A DNA stretch of 64,000 nt from CAURNT01 sp963539215 (GCA_963539215.1 CAUTJT010000001.1:161359-225358), one strand, 5' to 3'. Positions 44,928 to 53,990 are shown, numbered from the stretch's first letter. Notes: generated from the sequence alone by a model not told the origin. Made by a program: numbers and translations.

Positions 44928-45583
44928 AAATCTCTCCTTCTTTTATCTATTTTTTTTGATATATAATTACCTAAAATTTGAATAGCAAATACTATAATTA
45001 TCATTATAAGGACAACTTCATATACTAATTTATAATTATACTCATAATAACCATAACGCATAGCATAATCACCTATTCCTCCTCCACCAACTATTCCCAT
45101 AACAGTAGAATAAGATATAAAACTAATAATTGATGATGTAAGTCCTAAAACTAGTGAACTTCTAGCTTCAACTAAAAGAAAATGCCATATAATTTGAAAT
45201 ACATTTGCACGCATAGCAAGTGCTGCCTCTATAACTCCATAATTTACATCATGAAATGATTGTTCTACAAACCTAGCATAAAGTGCTACTGCTATAAAAC
45301 ATATAGGAAAAGCTGCTGGCATTAATCCAAAGGCAGTTCCAAAAACAAGTCTTGTTAGAGGTATTAAAAGTACCACAAATATTAAAAATGGAAAACTTCT
45401 TACAACATTTACATATATATTAAGTGGTAAATATATAAATATATTTTCTTTGATAGAACCACGACGAGTTAGATAAAGCATAGAACCAATAGGTATTCCT
45501 ATAAAGATTGCACAAATAGTAGGAATAGATACCATTATTATTGTATCTCTTATAGATAATATTAACTCTGAATTCATTTCCAT
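44924..45583 (-). CDS. metI: MetI-type ABC transporter permease
   Basis: 219 aa inner-membrane permease with five hydrophobic segments. The coupling (EAA) loop is seen at YGVIEAALAMRANVFQIIW, and MGIVGGGGIGDYAMRYGYYE is a strong MetI signature. It overlaps metQ by four bases (ATGA) and metN by ten. Confidence 0.93.
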   Translation of the reverse strand: MEMNSELILSIRDTIIMVSIPTICAIFIGIPIGSMLYLTRRGSIKENIFIYLPLNIYVNVVRSFPFLIFVVLLIPLTRLVFGTAFGLMPAAFPICFIAVALYARFVEQSFHDVNYGVIEAALAMRANVFQIIWHFLLVEARSSLVLGLTSSIISFISYSTVMGIVGGGGIGDYAMRYGYYEYNYKLVYEVVLIMIIIVFAIQILGNYISKKIDKRRRDF

Positions 45584-46269
45584 AACAGCACCTCTTTTGC
45601 ATAATCTAAATAGTTTTTATTTATATCTTCTATTTCATCTTTAACAATATCAAAAGTTTCAAGTATTTCACCTTTTTGAATGACAGATACTCTATCACAT
45701 AAGACTTTGGCAACATCTAATTCATGAGTTACAAGCAATATACTTGTTCCATATTCTTCATTTATTTTTTTAAATAAAAATAAAATTTCATTTTTCACTA
45801 TTTTATCAAGTGAAGCCGTTACCTCATCACATAAAATCAAATCAGGATTTGATACAATAGCACGAGCTATCCCAACTCTTTGTTTTTCTCCTCCACTTAA
45901 ACTTGCTATATACATATATTTTCTATTTTCAAGACCAACAAATTTTATAGCTTCTTCAACCTTATTTTCATCGAATTTTCCCCTTAATCTTAATGGTAAA
46001 GCAACATTTTCAAATACCGTTTTATTATTTAATAAATTAAAATCTTGAAAGACATAACTTATTTCTAATTTGTCATCTTTATATAGCTTACCACTATCAT
46101 ATTTTAGTATACCTTGTATCATTTTTAATATACTAGATTTACCACTACCTGACTTTCCAATAAGTCCATATATTTCCCCTTTAAATATTTCAAGATTAAT
46201 ATTAATCTCAAAATCTTTAAATTTTTTATTTATTTTTTCTAACTTAATTAAACTTTCATTTTTTTTCAT
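45574..46269 (-). CDS. metN: MetN-type ABC ATPase without the NIL domain
   Basis: 231 aa ATP-binding subunit. Walker A GLIGKSGSGKSS (about 34-45), signature LSGGEKQRVGIAR, Walker B LILCDEVTASLD and switch His in LLVTHE. Usual MetN is about 340 aa because of a C-terminal NIL domain that senses methionine; this protein ends before it. The transporter should therefore lack this kind of inhibition by internal methionine. Confidence 0.9.
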   Translation of the reverse strand: MKKNESLIKLEKINKKFKDFEININLEIFKGEIYGLIGKSGSGKSSILKMIQGILKYDSGKLYKDDKLEISYVFQDFNLLNNKTVFENVALPLRLRGKFDENKVEEAIKFVGLENRKYMYIASLSGGEKQRVGIARAIVSNPDLILCDEVTASLDKIVKNEILFLFKKINEEYGTSILLVTHELDVAKVLCDRVSVIQKGEILETFDIVKDEIEDINKNYLDYAKEVLLWK

Positions 46270-46287
46270 ATCACTCTCACCAACTAC

Positions 46288-46315
46288 ATTTTATCATAAT
46301 ATTTTTTTCTTACAA
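46288..46315 (-). promoter_or_regulatory. Possible promoter of metNIQ
   Basis: Minus-strand TTGTAA (46310-46315) and TAAAAT (46288-46293), 16 bases apart, just before metN. No S-box, T-box or other riboswitch-like structure is visible in the 160-base gap. Confidence 0.5.
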
Positions 46316-46432
46316 GTTTTTTAATTAATTTCATTATTTTATATATTATTTTGATTTAAATACATATATTTTTTGAATTATAATTTCAAAATATGAAATT
46401 AATTTGGTTAAAAAATATTTTGATACACAAAT

Positions 46433-46456
46433 AAAAAAGAAGCATTTAAGCTTCTT
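46433..46456 (-). terminator. Terminator after the DMT transporter
   Basis: Stem AAGAAGC/GCTTCTT followed on the minus strand by a T-rich tract. Its upstream arm includes the last codons and stop of the transporter gene. Confidence 0.75.
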
Positions 46457-47315
46457 TTATTTTGTTATTATATAAATATATACCTACACCAGCTAAAACA
46501 ATTAACAAATAACCAATAACACTATATATATCAGGTATTTCATTTAAGAATACTATACCTAATAAAGATGAAAATATTACTTGTGAATATTCAAATACTC
46601 CAACTTCTTTAGAACTTGCAAACTTATAGGCAAAAGTTATACCATATTGACCTATAGATCCAAATATTCCTATAGCAATTAAGAGATACAAATGTCTTGA
46701 TGTAATACTTGGTATACTCATTAACATAAAAGGTAAAAATACCATACAGCTTATTAACGAAAAATAAAATACTATTAACATAGGATCTAAATTACCACGT
46801 CTTCCTATAGCTCTTATAGAACTATACGAAATTGCTGTTAATATAGCACTAAATATAGCCAAAATATATCCTATATTTATACTTGAACTTACAGGCTTTA
46901 TTATGAATACAACTCCAAAAAAAGCTGTAATTAGTCCCATTAAATGATATTTAGTAAATTTCTCATCAAAAAAATAATGAGATATTACAAGCATAATAAC
47001 TGAAGATAATTTTTGAAGTATAGTTGAATCTGCTAAAGTTATAAATTTTAATGTATAAAAACTAAATGCAAGACTTATAGTACCTGTAACTATTCTAAGA
47101 GATAGTAATTTCCTATCTTCTTTTTCTACATCAAATTTCAATCCCCTAACCTTAATAACAAACCCAGTTATCATAGTTATTATTATATTTCTAAAAAATA
47201 ATTTACTTGCCAAAGAAACATCTGGAAGTAATTTAACTAACATCTGCAAAGTAGAAAAACCTATAGCAGAAAGTATTATAAAGAAAACACCTAAAAGATA
47301 CCTATTTTTTATCAT
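46446..47315 (-). CDS. DMT-superfamily (EamA) transporter
   Basis: 289 aa with ten membrane helices in two EamA repeats. The first helix pair GVFFIILSAIGFSTLQMLVK and the mid segment FFGVVFIIKP, then the second-repeat equivalent YLLIVLAGVGIYL, are typical. Members export amino acids, nucleosides or other metabolites; the substrate cannot be told here. It follows hemW by 11 bases. Confidence 0.85.
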   Translation of the reverse strand: MIKNRYLLGVFFIILSAIGFSTLQMLVKLLPDVSLASKLFFRNIIITMITGFVIKVRGLKFDVEKEDRKLLSLRIVTGTISLAFSFYTLKFITLADSTILQKLSSVIMLVISHYFFDEKFTKYHLMGLITAFFGVVFIIKPVSSSINIGYILAIFSAILTAISYSSIRAIGRRGNLDPMLIVFYFSLISCMVFLPFMLMSIPSITSRHLYLLIAIGIFGSIGQYGITFAYKFASSKEVGVFEYSQVIFSSLLGIVFLNEIPDIYSVIGYLLIVLAGVGIYLYNNKIKEA

Positions 47316-47326
47316 ATCTACTCCTT

Positions 47327-48409
47327 TTATACAAACTCAACAAACACTTCATTGGATAAAAGCATTCCTTTTTCTGTTAATCTTATTCTATCACCTTTTT
47401 TTTCTATCAAGCCATTTAATATAAATCTATCGATTATTTCATTTTTTTCATAAGGAATACCATCTTCTAACATTCTTAGACCTAATATATATCTTAATTT
47501 TTTTTCTTCATCCTCATCTACAAATTCTATACTTGCATCATTTATAGGTATAATTCCTTCATCAATTAATTTATAATATTTAATTAGACCTTTAACTTTA
47601 GAATATCTTTTTTTCTCATAGAAACTAGTAGCATTAACACCTACACCAATATACTCCACATTATTCCAATATTTAATATTATGCTTACTTCTATAACCAG
47701 GCTTACAAAAAGATGAGATTTCATAATGAGTATAACCTGCATTTTTTAACTCTCTATTTATTTTAATAAACATATCAGCTTCTAAATCTTCATCCATCTC
47801 TTTTAATTCACCTTTTTTAAGTCTTCTTGTAAAATTAGTTCCTTCCTCCCAAATAAGTGAATATATTGATAAATGTTCTGGACTAAGCTCTATAAATTTT
47901 TTCAAATCATTTTCAAGTATTTCCATACTTTGACCAGGAACACCAAATATTAAATCTAAAGATATATTATCAAAACCTACTTTTCTAGCATTTAAAAAAG
48001 TTTCTATAGCTTTATCTGAACTATGATCTCTATTCATAAATGTTAAAAGTTCATCATTAAAACTTTGAAAACCTATACTTAATCTATTAATACCAGATTT
48101 TCTAAGAGCAGATAATCTTTCTATATCCATATCACTAGGATTTAGCTCTAATGTTATCTCTGTATTTTCATCAAAATCTAATTCATTTAATATTGATTCT
48201 ATATGATTTTGAGAAAGTAAAGACGGAGTACCTCCACCAAAATATATAGTATTATACTTATATTTAGGATATAGCCTTATTTCCTTTATTAAATACTCAA
48301 CATATTTATCTATCTTATCATTCATATTTATAAACACATGAAAATCACAATAATTACATCTTTTATTACAAAAAGGTATATGTATATATATACCATCTAT
48401 ATTCTTCAT
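47327..48409 (-). CDS. hemW: Radical SAM protein HemW (heme chaperone-like)
   Basis: 360 aa. The cluster motif CNKRCNYC (Cys14, Cys18, Cys21) and GGGTPSLL near residue 64 identify the HemN/HemW group. The fourth conserved residue is Asp (YCDF) as in HemW, where HemN has CxxxCxxC followed by C. HemW inserts heme into respiratory proteins rather than oxidising coproporphyrinogen. I take the ATG at 48409, with GAGG before it; a longer frame from 48439 would run into rnpB. No heme biosynthesis genes are in the window. Confidence 0.88.
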   Translation of the reverse strand: MKNIDGIYIHIPFCNKRCNYCDFHVFINMNDKIDKYVEYLIKEIRLYPKYKYNTIYFGGGTPSLLSQNHIESILNELDFDENTEITLELNPSDMDIERLSALRKSGINRLSIGFQSFNDELLTFMNRDHSSDKAIETFLNARKVGFDNISLDLIFGVPGQSMEILENDLKKFIELSPEHLSIYSLIWEEGTNFTRRLKKGELKEMDEDLEADMFIKINRELKNAGYTHYEISSFCKPGYRSKHNIKYWNNVEYIGVGVNATSFYEKKRYSKVKGLIKYYKLIDEGIIPINDASIEFVDEDEEKKLRYILGLRMLEDGIPYEKNEIIDRFILNGLIEKKGDRIRLTEKGMLLSNEVFVEFV

Positions 48410-48425
48410 AAAAACCTCTATATTA

Positions 48426-48757
48426 AAAATTGTTGGCACCCCTATAAGCCAAATTCTGTATTAACTAATCATTTTTCTAGGAGTATAATCACTTATACTC
48501 TCAAGCGAATAACCAAAAGAAGGACGAGCAGCCCCATAATCTTTTATCTCATTCTTGCTTCTGGAGGGGTTTACAAGAGATATAGTTGCCTATACCAATT
48601 GTGAGCTCTTACCTCACACTTTCACCCTTACCTTTACAGGCGGTTTACTTTCTGTTGCACTTTCCTTAAGATTACTCTCAGCAGCCGTTAACTGCCTCCA
48701 TGCTCTATGAAGTTTGGACTTTCCTCAAGTTTCCTTGCGATTAGTTGGGATACCAAC
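48426..48757 (-). ncRNA. rnpB: RNase P RNA
   Basis: About 330 bases, bacterial class A. The ends pair as P1: GTTGGTATCCC (48757-48747) with GGGGTGCCAAC (48442-48432). Conserved blocks are GAGGAAAGTCC (P4 strand and CR-I, near 48720), the AGAGCATGGAGGC stretch, AAACCGCC, and ACAGAATTTGGCTTAT (CR-V and P4, near 48450). It cuts the 5' leader from pre-tRNAs. hemW starts only 16 bases after its 3' end. Confidence 0.96.
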
Positions 48758-48764
48758 ATTAAAT

Positions 48765-48793
48765 ATTTTACACTAAATTAATTTTTTTAGCAA
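48765..48793 (-). promoter_or_regulatory. Promoter of rnpB
   Basis: Minus-strand TTGCTA (48788-48793) and TAAAAT (48765-48770) are exactly 17 bases apart. The start would fall at or next to the 5' G of the P1 helix (48757). Confidence 0.75.
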
Positions 48794-48810
48794 GTTAGAA
48801 AAATAAAAAG

Positions 48811-48850
48811 AACAAATAAAAGGAACTACATTTTATAAAATGTAATTCCT
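48811..48850 (-). terminator. Terminator downstream of the Nif3 gene
   Basis: Long A/T-rich stem AGGAACTACATTTT/AAAATGTAATTCCT (48821-48850), followed on the minus strand by TTTTATTTG. It lies about 200 bases after the Nif3 stop. Between them (48851-49057) I see only A/T-rich sequence and one 20-codon ORF that is not convincing. Confidence 0.6.
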
Positions 48851-49057
48851 TAAATTAATAATTTATCATTCAATTTAACTCATCTATGTATTATCTATCA
48901 AAAGAATATGATATTATCCAAGCATATTTTTATGTAAATAACAAAGATCTAATATTAATTTTCTTGCTGCTTTATCAACATTTTTATCATAGCATAAAAC
49001 AAAATTAATCCTATTCACAACACTCCTCTTGTATATTTATTAACTATATTATTTAAT

Positions 49058-49828
49058 TTATAGATACTCAAATATTTCTTTATCATTAAAATTAATAACT
49101 TCTATATTATTATCTATTTCTTTTATAACTTTTTCAAATAAATCAGAAACTAATTTTTCACTTCCATAATGATCTATGTCTAATAAATACATCCCACTTT
49201 CTATAGTATCAAGTGCAATATGATGTTTTAAATCACCTGTTATAAATAAATCAACATCATTATTCATTACCTCTGTTATAAAACTATCTCCAGATCCTGT
49301 TGTTATTGCAATTTTTTTTATTTTATTTTTTCTATACGATCTTGCTAATCTTACATTATCTATCTTTAAATTTTCTTTTATTCTAGTTATAATATCTTCT
49401 ATAACTGTATATTCATTTAATTTAAAATATCTCAAAGGTTTTAAATCAAAATCTAATTTTTTACCACTAAAATTCATTTTTTCTAAAACATAGTCATTTA
49501 ACCCACCATCAGCAGAATCTACATTTGTATGTGCCCCGTATACTGATATATTATTTTCTATTAACTTTAATATTTTACTTCCTAAAAAATTATCTCCAAG
49601 TATTGTCTTTTGTCCAGAAAATATTAAAGGATGATGAGCAACTATTAAATCTACATTTTCAAAAATTGCTTTATTTACAACATTTTCTGTAACATCTAGA
49701 CAAACTAATATTTTTTCTATATTTTTATCCTTATGCCCTATAATTAATCCAACATTATCCCAACTCTCTGCAAGAATTTTAGGAAATCTTTCTTCGAACT
49801 TTTGAATAAAATTAGTTAAGTTTAGCAT
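49058..49828 (-). CDS. Nif3-like dinuclear metal protein
   Basis: 256 aa of the NIF3/YqfO family, a conserved metal-binding protein sometimes annotated as GTP cyclohydrolase I type 2, though its true role is unsettled. Metal-binding segments: AHHPLIF near residue 65, GAHTNVDSADGGLN near 99 and the C-terminal DIDHYGSEKL. It overlaps the sigma-like gene by 17 bases; in many Firmicutes Nif3 likewise lies close downstream of the sigma factor gene rpoD. Confidence 0.9.
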   Translation of the reverse strand: MLNLTNFIQKFEERFPKILAESWDNVGLIIGHKDKNIEKILVCLDVTENVVNKAIFENVDLIVAHHPLIFSGQKTILGDNFLGSKILKLIENNISVYGAHTNVDSADGGLNDYVLEKMNFSGKKLDFDLKPLRYFKLNEYTVIEDIITRIKENLKIDNVRLARSYRKNKIKKIAITTGSGDSFITEVMNNDVDLFITGDLKHHIALDTIESGMYLLDIDHYGSEKLVSDLFEKVIKEIDNNIEVINFNDKEIFEYL

Positions 49829-50735
49829 CTATTGCCTCCATCTCATAATTTATTCTTTCTAAATCATTTAAAATTGACATATCAAATATTAATGATATTT
49901 TAAAAATTGCTTTTTTAATTAAATTATTTAAATTTTCTTCACTAACTTTTTCTTCTTTTAAATCAGATTTTTCTAAACCTAAATATTTAATTAAAGCATT
50001 TTCTTCTAAATAGTTTATCTTCGATGTAGTTAATGCTATATTATACTTTCTTTTAACTCTTTCCATTTCTTCTAAAACTTCATCATAATTTAATGAGAAT
50101 TCTTTTATTCCAAATATATTTTGTAACTCTAAATAGTATTCATTTGTAATTCCTACTCTATTTAATATATCTTCTAATTTTTCACCTTCATTTAATTCAC
50201 TTTGTATTTTGATATATAAAAGATAAATATAGTCATTTTCCTCATTAGATTCTAACTCTTTTTTTTGATATTTTAATATATCTCTTTTTATAAAATATGA
50301 TAATATATATTCTAAACTTTGTAAGCTATATGTTTGTGATAATTTATCATAAAAATCATTTTTAAATTTAACTAAACTTAACATTGCTTCTTGTTTAATA
50401 TCTAAAAAAGAAAAATTAACACGAGTATTCTTAATACTTTCTATTAATGCTATTTTTGAAAAAGAATTAAGAACCTCATCTCCATAATCTTCATTTTCTA
50501 AATCAAAATGTTCTAAATAATCCATTACCTCTGAATCACTGAAAAATTCTGTAGGTAATTCTTCATAATTAATATCATAACTTTCATCTATCATATCTAT
50601 ATTATTTTTATGACAATATACTATAATACTAAGTATATCTAAATCTGTAAGAGTTTTATTTACAGCAATTTCTGAAAAATTTAATTTTTTTGTTTTCTCT
50701 ATATCTTCTATTATTTTTATTACATTATTATTCAT
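49812..50735 (-). CDS. Degenerate sigma-70-like protein
   Basis: 307 aa, very acidic, no signal peptide. Residues 108-155 (FSFLDIKQEAMLSLVKF, then YSLQSLEYILSYFIKRDIL) line up with sigma region 2.1-2.3 (FLDLIQEGN...YKFSTYAIWWIRQAI). Residues 184-216 resemble region 3 (EEIAEELGI...SLD), and residues 28-52 resemble region 1.1. The aromatic melting residues (WW) and the basic promoter-contact residues are gone, and no region 4 helix-turn-helix is visible. The gene sits where rpoD lies beside Nif3 in Firmicutes. It could bind core polymerase without promoters, or be unrelated helical protein; the match is by eye. Confidence 0.55.
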   Translation of the reverse strand: MNNNVIKIIEDIEKTKKLNFSEIAVNKTLTDLDILSIIVYCHKNNIDMIDESYDINYEELPTEFFSDSEVMDYLEHFDLENEDYGDEVLNSFSKIALIESIKNTRVNFSFLDIKQEAMLSLVKFKNDFYDKLSQTYSLQSLEYILSYFIKRDILKYQKKELESNEENDYIYLLYIKIQSELNEGEKLEDILNRVGITNEYYLELQNIFGIKEFSLNYDEVLEEMERVKRKYNIALTTSKINYLEENALIKYLGLEKSDLKEEKVSEENLNNLIKKAIFKISLIFDMSILNDLERINYEMEAIDAKLN

Positions 50736-50743
50736 TATTCCTC

Positions 50744-52003
50744 CTAGTAGTCCATCTTAAGTCCTAGATTAAATAAAAATGAAGAACTTTTATTTTTATA
50801 GTATTTACCAAACTCAGCTCTTATATTCATATTATCAAAAAAATCAGTTTCAAATCCAACACCTATATTTGATATATACTTATATTCAGCTAAGCCATAT
50901 TTCTTAGATAAATAAAAATCATTAAATACATACATATTACTAAAATAAATTTTAGGAATAGAAATTTTAGACTTAAATCCAATCAATAAATCACCTTTAA
51001 TATTATTACTATATATTAAATCATCTAAAACAAAATTACTTTGATTGTCACCTTTCATTAAGTTAAAATTTAATATTCCTTTTAAATAAATTTTAGGCAT
51101 TGTTCCTTCATATTCTAAAACCAAAGAAGATTTTACATAAGGCTCTAATGGAGAGTTAGAAAGTTTTTTTCTAAATCCCAGCCCCCCTTTAGTATCAAGT
51201 TTTATATAATTATTATTTCTATATCTATAATTCATATTAAATTCTGAGTATACATAGCTTTTATCTAAATAATCAAAACCTATTTCTGGATTTAATATTA
51301 TAAGCTCTAGGCTCCCATCCTTTTCTAAACTATATATGTATTTTTTTAAATCTCCACTCATATACATTTTATTATTATATCCTATTTTTAAAGAATATGT
51401 ATTATGAAATCTTGAATCATTCAATATATACTCTGCCTCTAGCTTAGGTTTAAATTCTGTAGTTAAAATTCCAGCATCAAAATTAAATATATCTCCTTTA
51501 TTAAAATTAGTTTTTTGAATATTCATATTAAAAGTAGAATTTATATTACTTAAATTTAAATCAAAATTTAAACTTAAATCTTTTTCAACATATTCATCTA
51601 TTATAGCACCATATCTTCCCTTTTCATCTATAGCCATTCTCGTATAAAGATATATATTTTTATTATCATTTAATATTTCTAAATCTTTATTATCAACTAA
51701 TTTGGTATCATCTTTAATTACTTTACCTATATACAAACTAGGTATATATTTTAATATTTCTTCTTCACTAGTTACCTCAGAATTAATTTTTATATATTCT
51801 ATTTTAGGGTATATATATACTTTATCATCATTAATTTCAACAAAATATTTCCCAGGATATTTATTTTCTAAATATTGATTTGCTTTATCATTTGTTTCTA
51901 ATACATGTATATCTTCATTTTCAAGAAAAACTGTATTTCCTATTATTTCTCTACCAAAACTTAAAAAAGATAAAAATATACTAAACATTAAAATTTTTTT
52001 CAT
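50744..52003 (-). CDS. Predicted outer-membrane beta-barrel protein
   Basis: 419 aa. Signal peptide MKKILMFSIFLSFLSFG. Residues 20-130 form a short periplasmic-looking domain. From about 150 the sequence alternates hydrophobic and polar residues in strand-length blocks with turns, ending LFNLGLKMDY with a final aromatic, the usual C-terminal barrel signal. No family is recognised; a TamA/Omp85-type barrel is possible but the domain before it is too short to be sure. It lies between the sigma-like gene and a small membrane gene. Confidence 0.65.
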   Translation of the reverse strand: MKKILMFSIFLSFLSFGREIIGNTVFLENEDIHVLETNDKANQYLENKYPGKYFVEINDDKVYIYPKIEYIKINSEVTSEEEILKYIPSLYIGKVIKDDTKLVDNKDLEILNDNKNIYLYTRMAIDEKGRYGAIIDEYVEKDLSLNFDLNLSNINSTFNMNIQKTNFNKGDIFNFDAGILTTEFKPKLEAEYILNDSRFHNTYSLKIGYNNKMYMSGDLKKYIYSLEKDGSLELIILNPEIGFDYLDKSYVYSEFNMNYRYRNNNYIKLDTKGGLGFRKKLSNSPLEPYVKSSLVLEYEGTMPKIYLKGILNFNLMKGDNQSNFVLDDLIYSNNIKGDLLIGFKSKISIPKIYFSNMYVFNDFYLSKKYGLAEYKYISNIGVGFETDFFDNMNIRAEFGKYYKNKSSSFLFNLGLKMDY

Positions 52004-52012
52004 AAAATCACC

Positions 52013-52225
52013 TTAGTCATTTGATATAAGTCCTACTATAATACATATAACAAAAAATATTAATATTCCTATACCTATAGGACCAAAAATAACAGCTCCT
52101 AATAATCCCAATGCTCCTGCAACCAATAAAAAAATTCCAAATAATATTACACCTATTATTGAAAATGCTGCAAAAAATATTATACCTATTATTATTAAAA
52201 GTAAAGTTAAAAACATTGAAATCAC
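52013..52225 (-). CDS. Small hydrophobic membrane protein
   Basis: 70 aa, nearly all hydrophobic, with two or three membrane helices rich in Gly and Ile (for example GAVIFGPIGIGILIFF). Ends GLISND. No known family is recognised. It starts two bases after the coiled-coil gene and is followed by the barrel protein, so all three are co-transcribed. Confidence 0.6.
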   Translation of the reverse strand: MISMFLTLLLIIIGIIFFAAFSIIGVILFGIFLLVAGALGLLGAVIFGPIGIGILIFFVICIIVGLISND

Positions 52226-52227
52226 CT

Positions 52228-52581
52228 CTACATACTCAATCTAATGAATTCTACTATTTTACTTCTTATATTATTTATAGCTTCATAAGAATTTACTATT
52301 TCTTCTTTATAATATTTAATTTTTTGTTTACTATCATCACTATTTCTTAATTCTTTAATATCTTGTTTTAATTTTACATAATCTGGATCTGATCTTAATT
52401 CTTTAACTTGTTTATCTATACTTACTAATATTTGATCTCTTTTTAAATCTCTTATCCTCTCATTAATATGATCACTTTCAGGAGAATTTTTTAAATCATA
52501 TATTTTTTCATTATACTCAGCTATTTTTCCTTCAATTTCTCTAATTTCCTTTAATAATTCTTTTATTAATTCTTCATTCAT
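52228..52581 (-). CDS. Coiled-coil protein of unknown function
   Basis: 117 aa, highly charged and helical throughout (for example LLKEIREIEGKIAEYNEKIY), no signal or membrane segment. First gene of the operon that leads into the small membrane protein, the barrel, the sigma-like protein and Nif3. It may act with the small membrane protein next door, judging only by the two-base spacing. Confidence 0.6.
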   Translation of the reverse strand: MNEELIKELLKEIREIEGKIAEYNEKIYDLKNSPESDHINERIRDLKRDQILVSIDKQVKELRSDPDYVKLKQDIKELRNSDDSKQKIKYYKEEIVNSYEAINNIRSKIVEFIRLSM

Positions 52582-52608
52582 ATCTTACCTCTTATATCTT
52601 TTTTATTT

Positions 52609-52637
52609 ATTATACACTAATTTCAGTTTTTTTTAAA
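52609..52637 (-). promoter_or_regulatory. Promoter of the coiled-coil/barrel/sigma-like operon
   Basis: Minus-strand TTTAAA (52632-52637) and consensus TATAAT (52609-52614) are 17 bases apart, facing away from the MFS gene promoter. Confidence 0.55.
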
Positions 52638-52653
52638 GAAAATACTATTTGAT

Positions 52654-52682
52654 TTGCTTTTTTAACATTGATTTAGTATAAT
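52654..52682 (+). promoter_or_regulatory. Promoter of the MFS transporter
   Basis: Plus-strand TTGCTT (52654-52659) and TATAAT (52677-52682), exactly 17 bases apart. AAGGAG follows at 52699-52704, six bases before the ATG. Confidence 0.7.
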
Positions 52683-52709
52683 TGGTTGTATTAATCGAAA
52701 GGAGAGATA

Positions 52710-53990
52710 ATGTTTAAAACAGTTTTTTTACCAATATTAATAATTTTATTTATATTAATTTTAGTAGTATTTTTAACAAAAAAATATAAATTAAGTAAAA
52801 AACAAATAATAATATTTTTTACACTTGTACTATTCTGGACAAGTGTTAGTATAATAAGGTCATATAGAAAACCATTTGTTGTAACCGAAATAGATCATGG
52901 AGGTTTAGGCTTAGAGGTTGCCCTGGCTGCTCAAATTGCTGCTGCTTATGGTTTAATTAGTTTCATTTTAAGATTACCTCTTTTTTTCTTAAGTGATGCT
53001 CTTAATAAAAAGAAATTATTTATACAAATAGGAATGATAATAATGAGTATAGCCTCTATACTTGTTGTAATTTCACCTAGTTATGAAACTTTATATTTTT
53101 CGTCTTTATCAATGGGAATATGTGCTTCTATGCTTGCGATATTCAATGTAATCTTTTCTGAAACTTTTGCAAAAGATAATGCAACAGTTTCTGTTTCTAT
53201 TCTTTCATCAGCACCACTACTTGCTGAATTTATAGCTGCTCCTATACAATATATGGGAACATATGGAGAATATAAAAACTTTAAATTGTTATGGGTAATT
53301 TCAGCAATCCTTGCAATAATAACTTTAATATTAACTGTTTTCTTAAAAGAAATAGAAGTTCAAAGAAAAGAATTAACATTAAATAAAGTAAAAGAAGTAG
53401 TTTCTAATAAAGCATTTATATATATTTGTTTTATAGCCTTATTGCAATCTTTTGTAAAATTTTCAACTAGTGGTACAAATATGATAGTATATAATAAAAG
53501 TATAAATATGTCACCATTAATGTTGGCTTATAGCGATACTGTATTTGCAACACCTCAGCTTATAGCCGGAGTTCTTGTAGGTACATACTTCATTAAAAAA
53601 TTTAGAATAGAAAGAACTTTACAATTAGGAATCTTTTTCACGATAACATTCTTTTCTATAGTTCTTATAACTAATAACCCATACATTAATTTTGCTGCTT
53701 ATTCCTTAAATGGTTTAGGATATGGTTTAATATATAACTCATTAATTGCTATAGCTTTACAATATTTTGATGTAAGTTATAGAAATATTAGTATGGGAAT
53801 ATTCCAAGCGTTCTTCTCTGCAGGAATATTTTTTGGAGATTATATTTATAAAATAATATTAATGTTACCTAAAGGTATATTTAGAGTGGATGATAATAAA
53901 AATATATTTGTAATAGCTTTATTTGTGTCAATAATAGGAATAATTTTATGTAGTATAAATATATATATTAATAAAAATGCTAAGGAATAA
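52710..53990 (+). CDS. Major facilitator superfamily transporter
   Basis: 426 aa with twelve or so membrane helices and the charged loop between helices in the middle (EIEVQRKELTLNKVKEVV). The pattern of two six-helix halves fits MFS, and FLSDALNKKKLF resembles the loop 2-3 motif A in weak form. No substrate can be assigned. It is the only large plus-strand gene in the window and has its own promoter and terminator. Confidence 0.85.
   Translation: MFKTVFLPILIILFILILVVFLTKKYKLSKKQIIIFFTLVLFWTSVSIIRSYRKPFVVTEIDHGGLGLEVALAAQIAAAYGLISFILRLPLFFLSDALNKKKLFIQIGMIIMSIASILVVISPSYETLYFSSLSMGICASMLAIFNVIFSETFAKDNATVSVSILSSAPLLAEFIAAPIQYMGTYGEYKNFKLLWVISAILAIITLILTVFLKEIEVQRKELTLNKVKEVVSNKAFIYICFIALLQSFVKFSTSGTNMIVYNKSINMSPLMLAYSDTVFATPQLIAGVLVGTYFIKKFRIERTLQLGIFFTITFFSIVLITNNPYINFAAYSLNGLGYGLIYNSLIAIALQYFDVSYRNISMGIFQAFFSAGIFFGDYIYKIILMLPKGIFRVDDNKNIFVIALFVSIIGIILCSINIYINKNAKE

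Noticed and set aside
46270..46445. SAM or methionine riboswitch before metN
   Set aside because: The gap is A/T-rich with no GC-containing helices of the required form.
48956..49018. GTG-started ORF of 20 codons with AGGAG upstream, before the terminator at 48811-48850
   Set aside because: Too short, no recognisable sequence, and A/T-rich background makes such ORFs common. Could be revisited if conserved.
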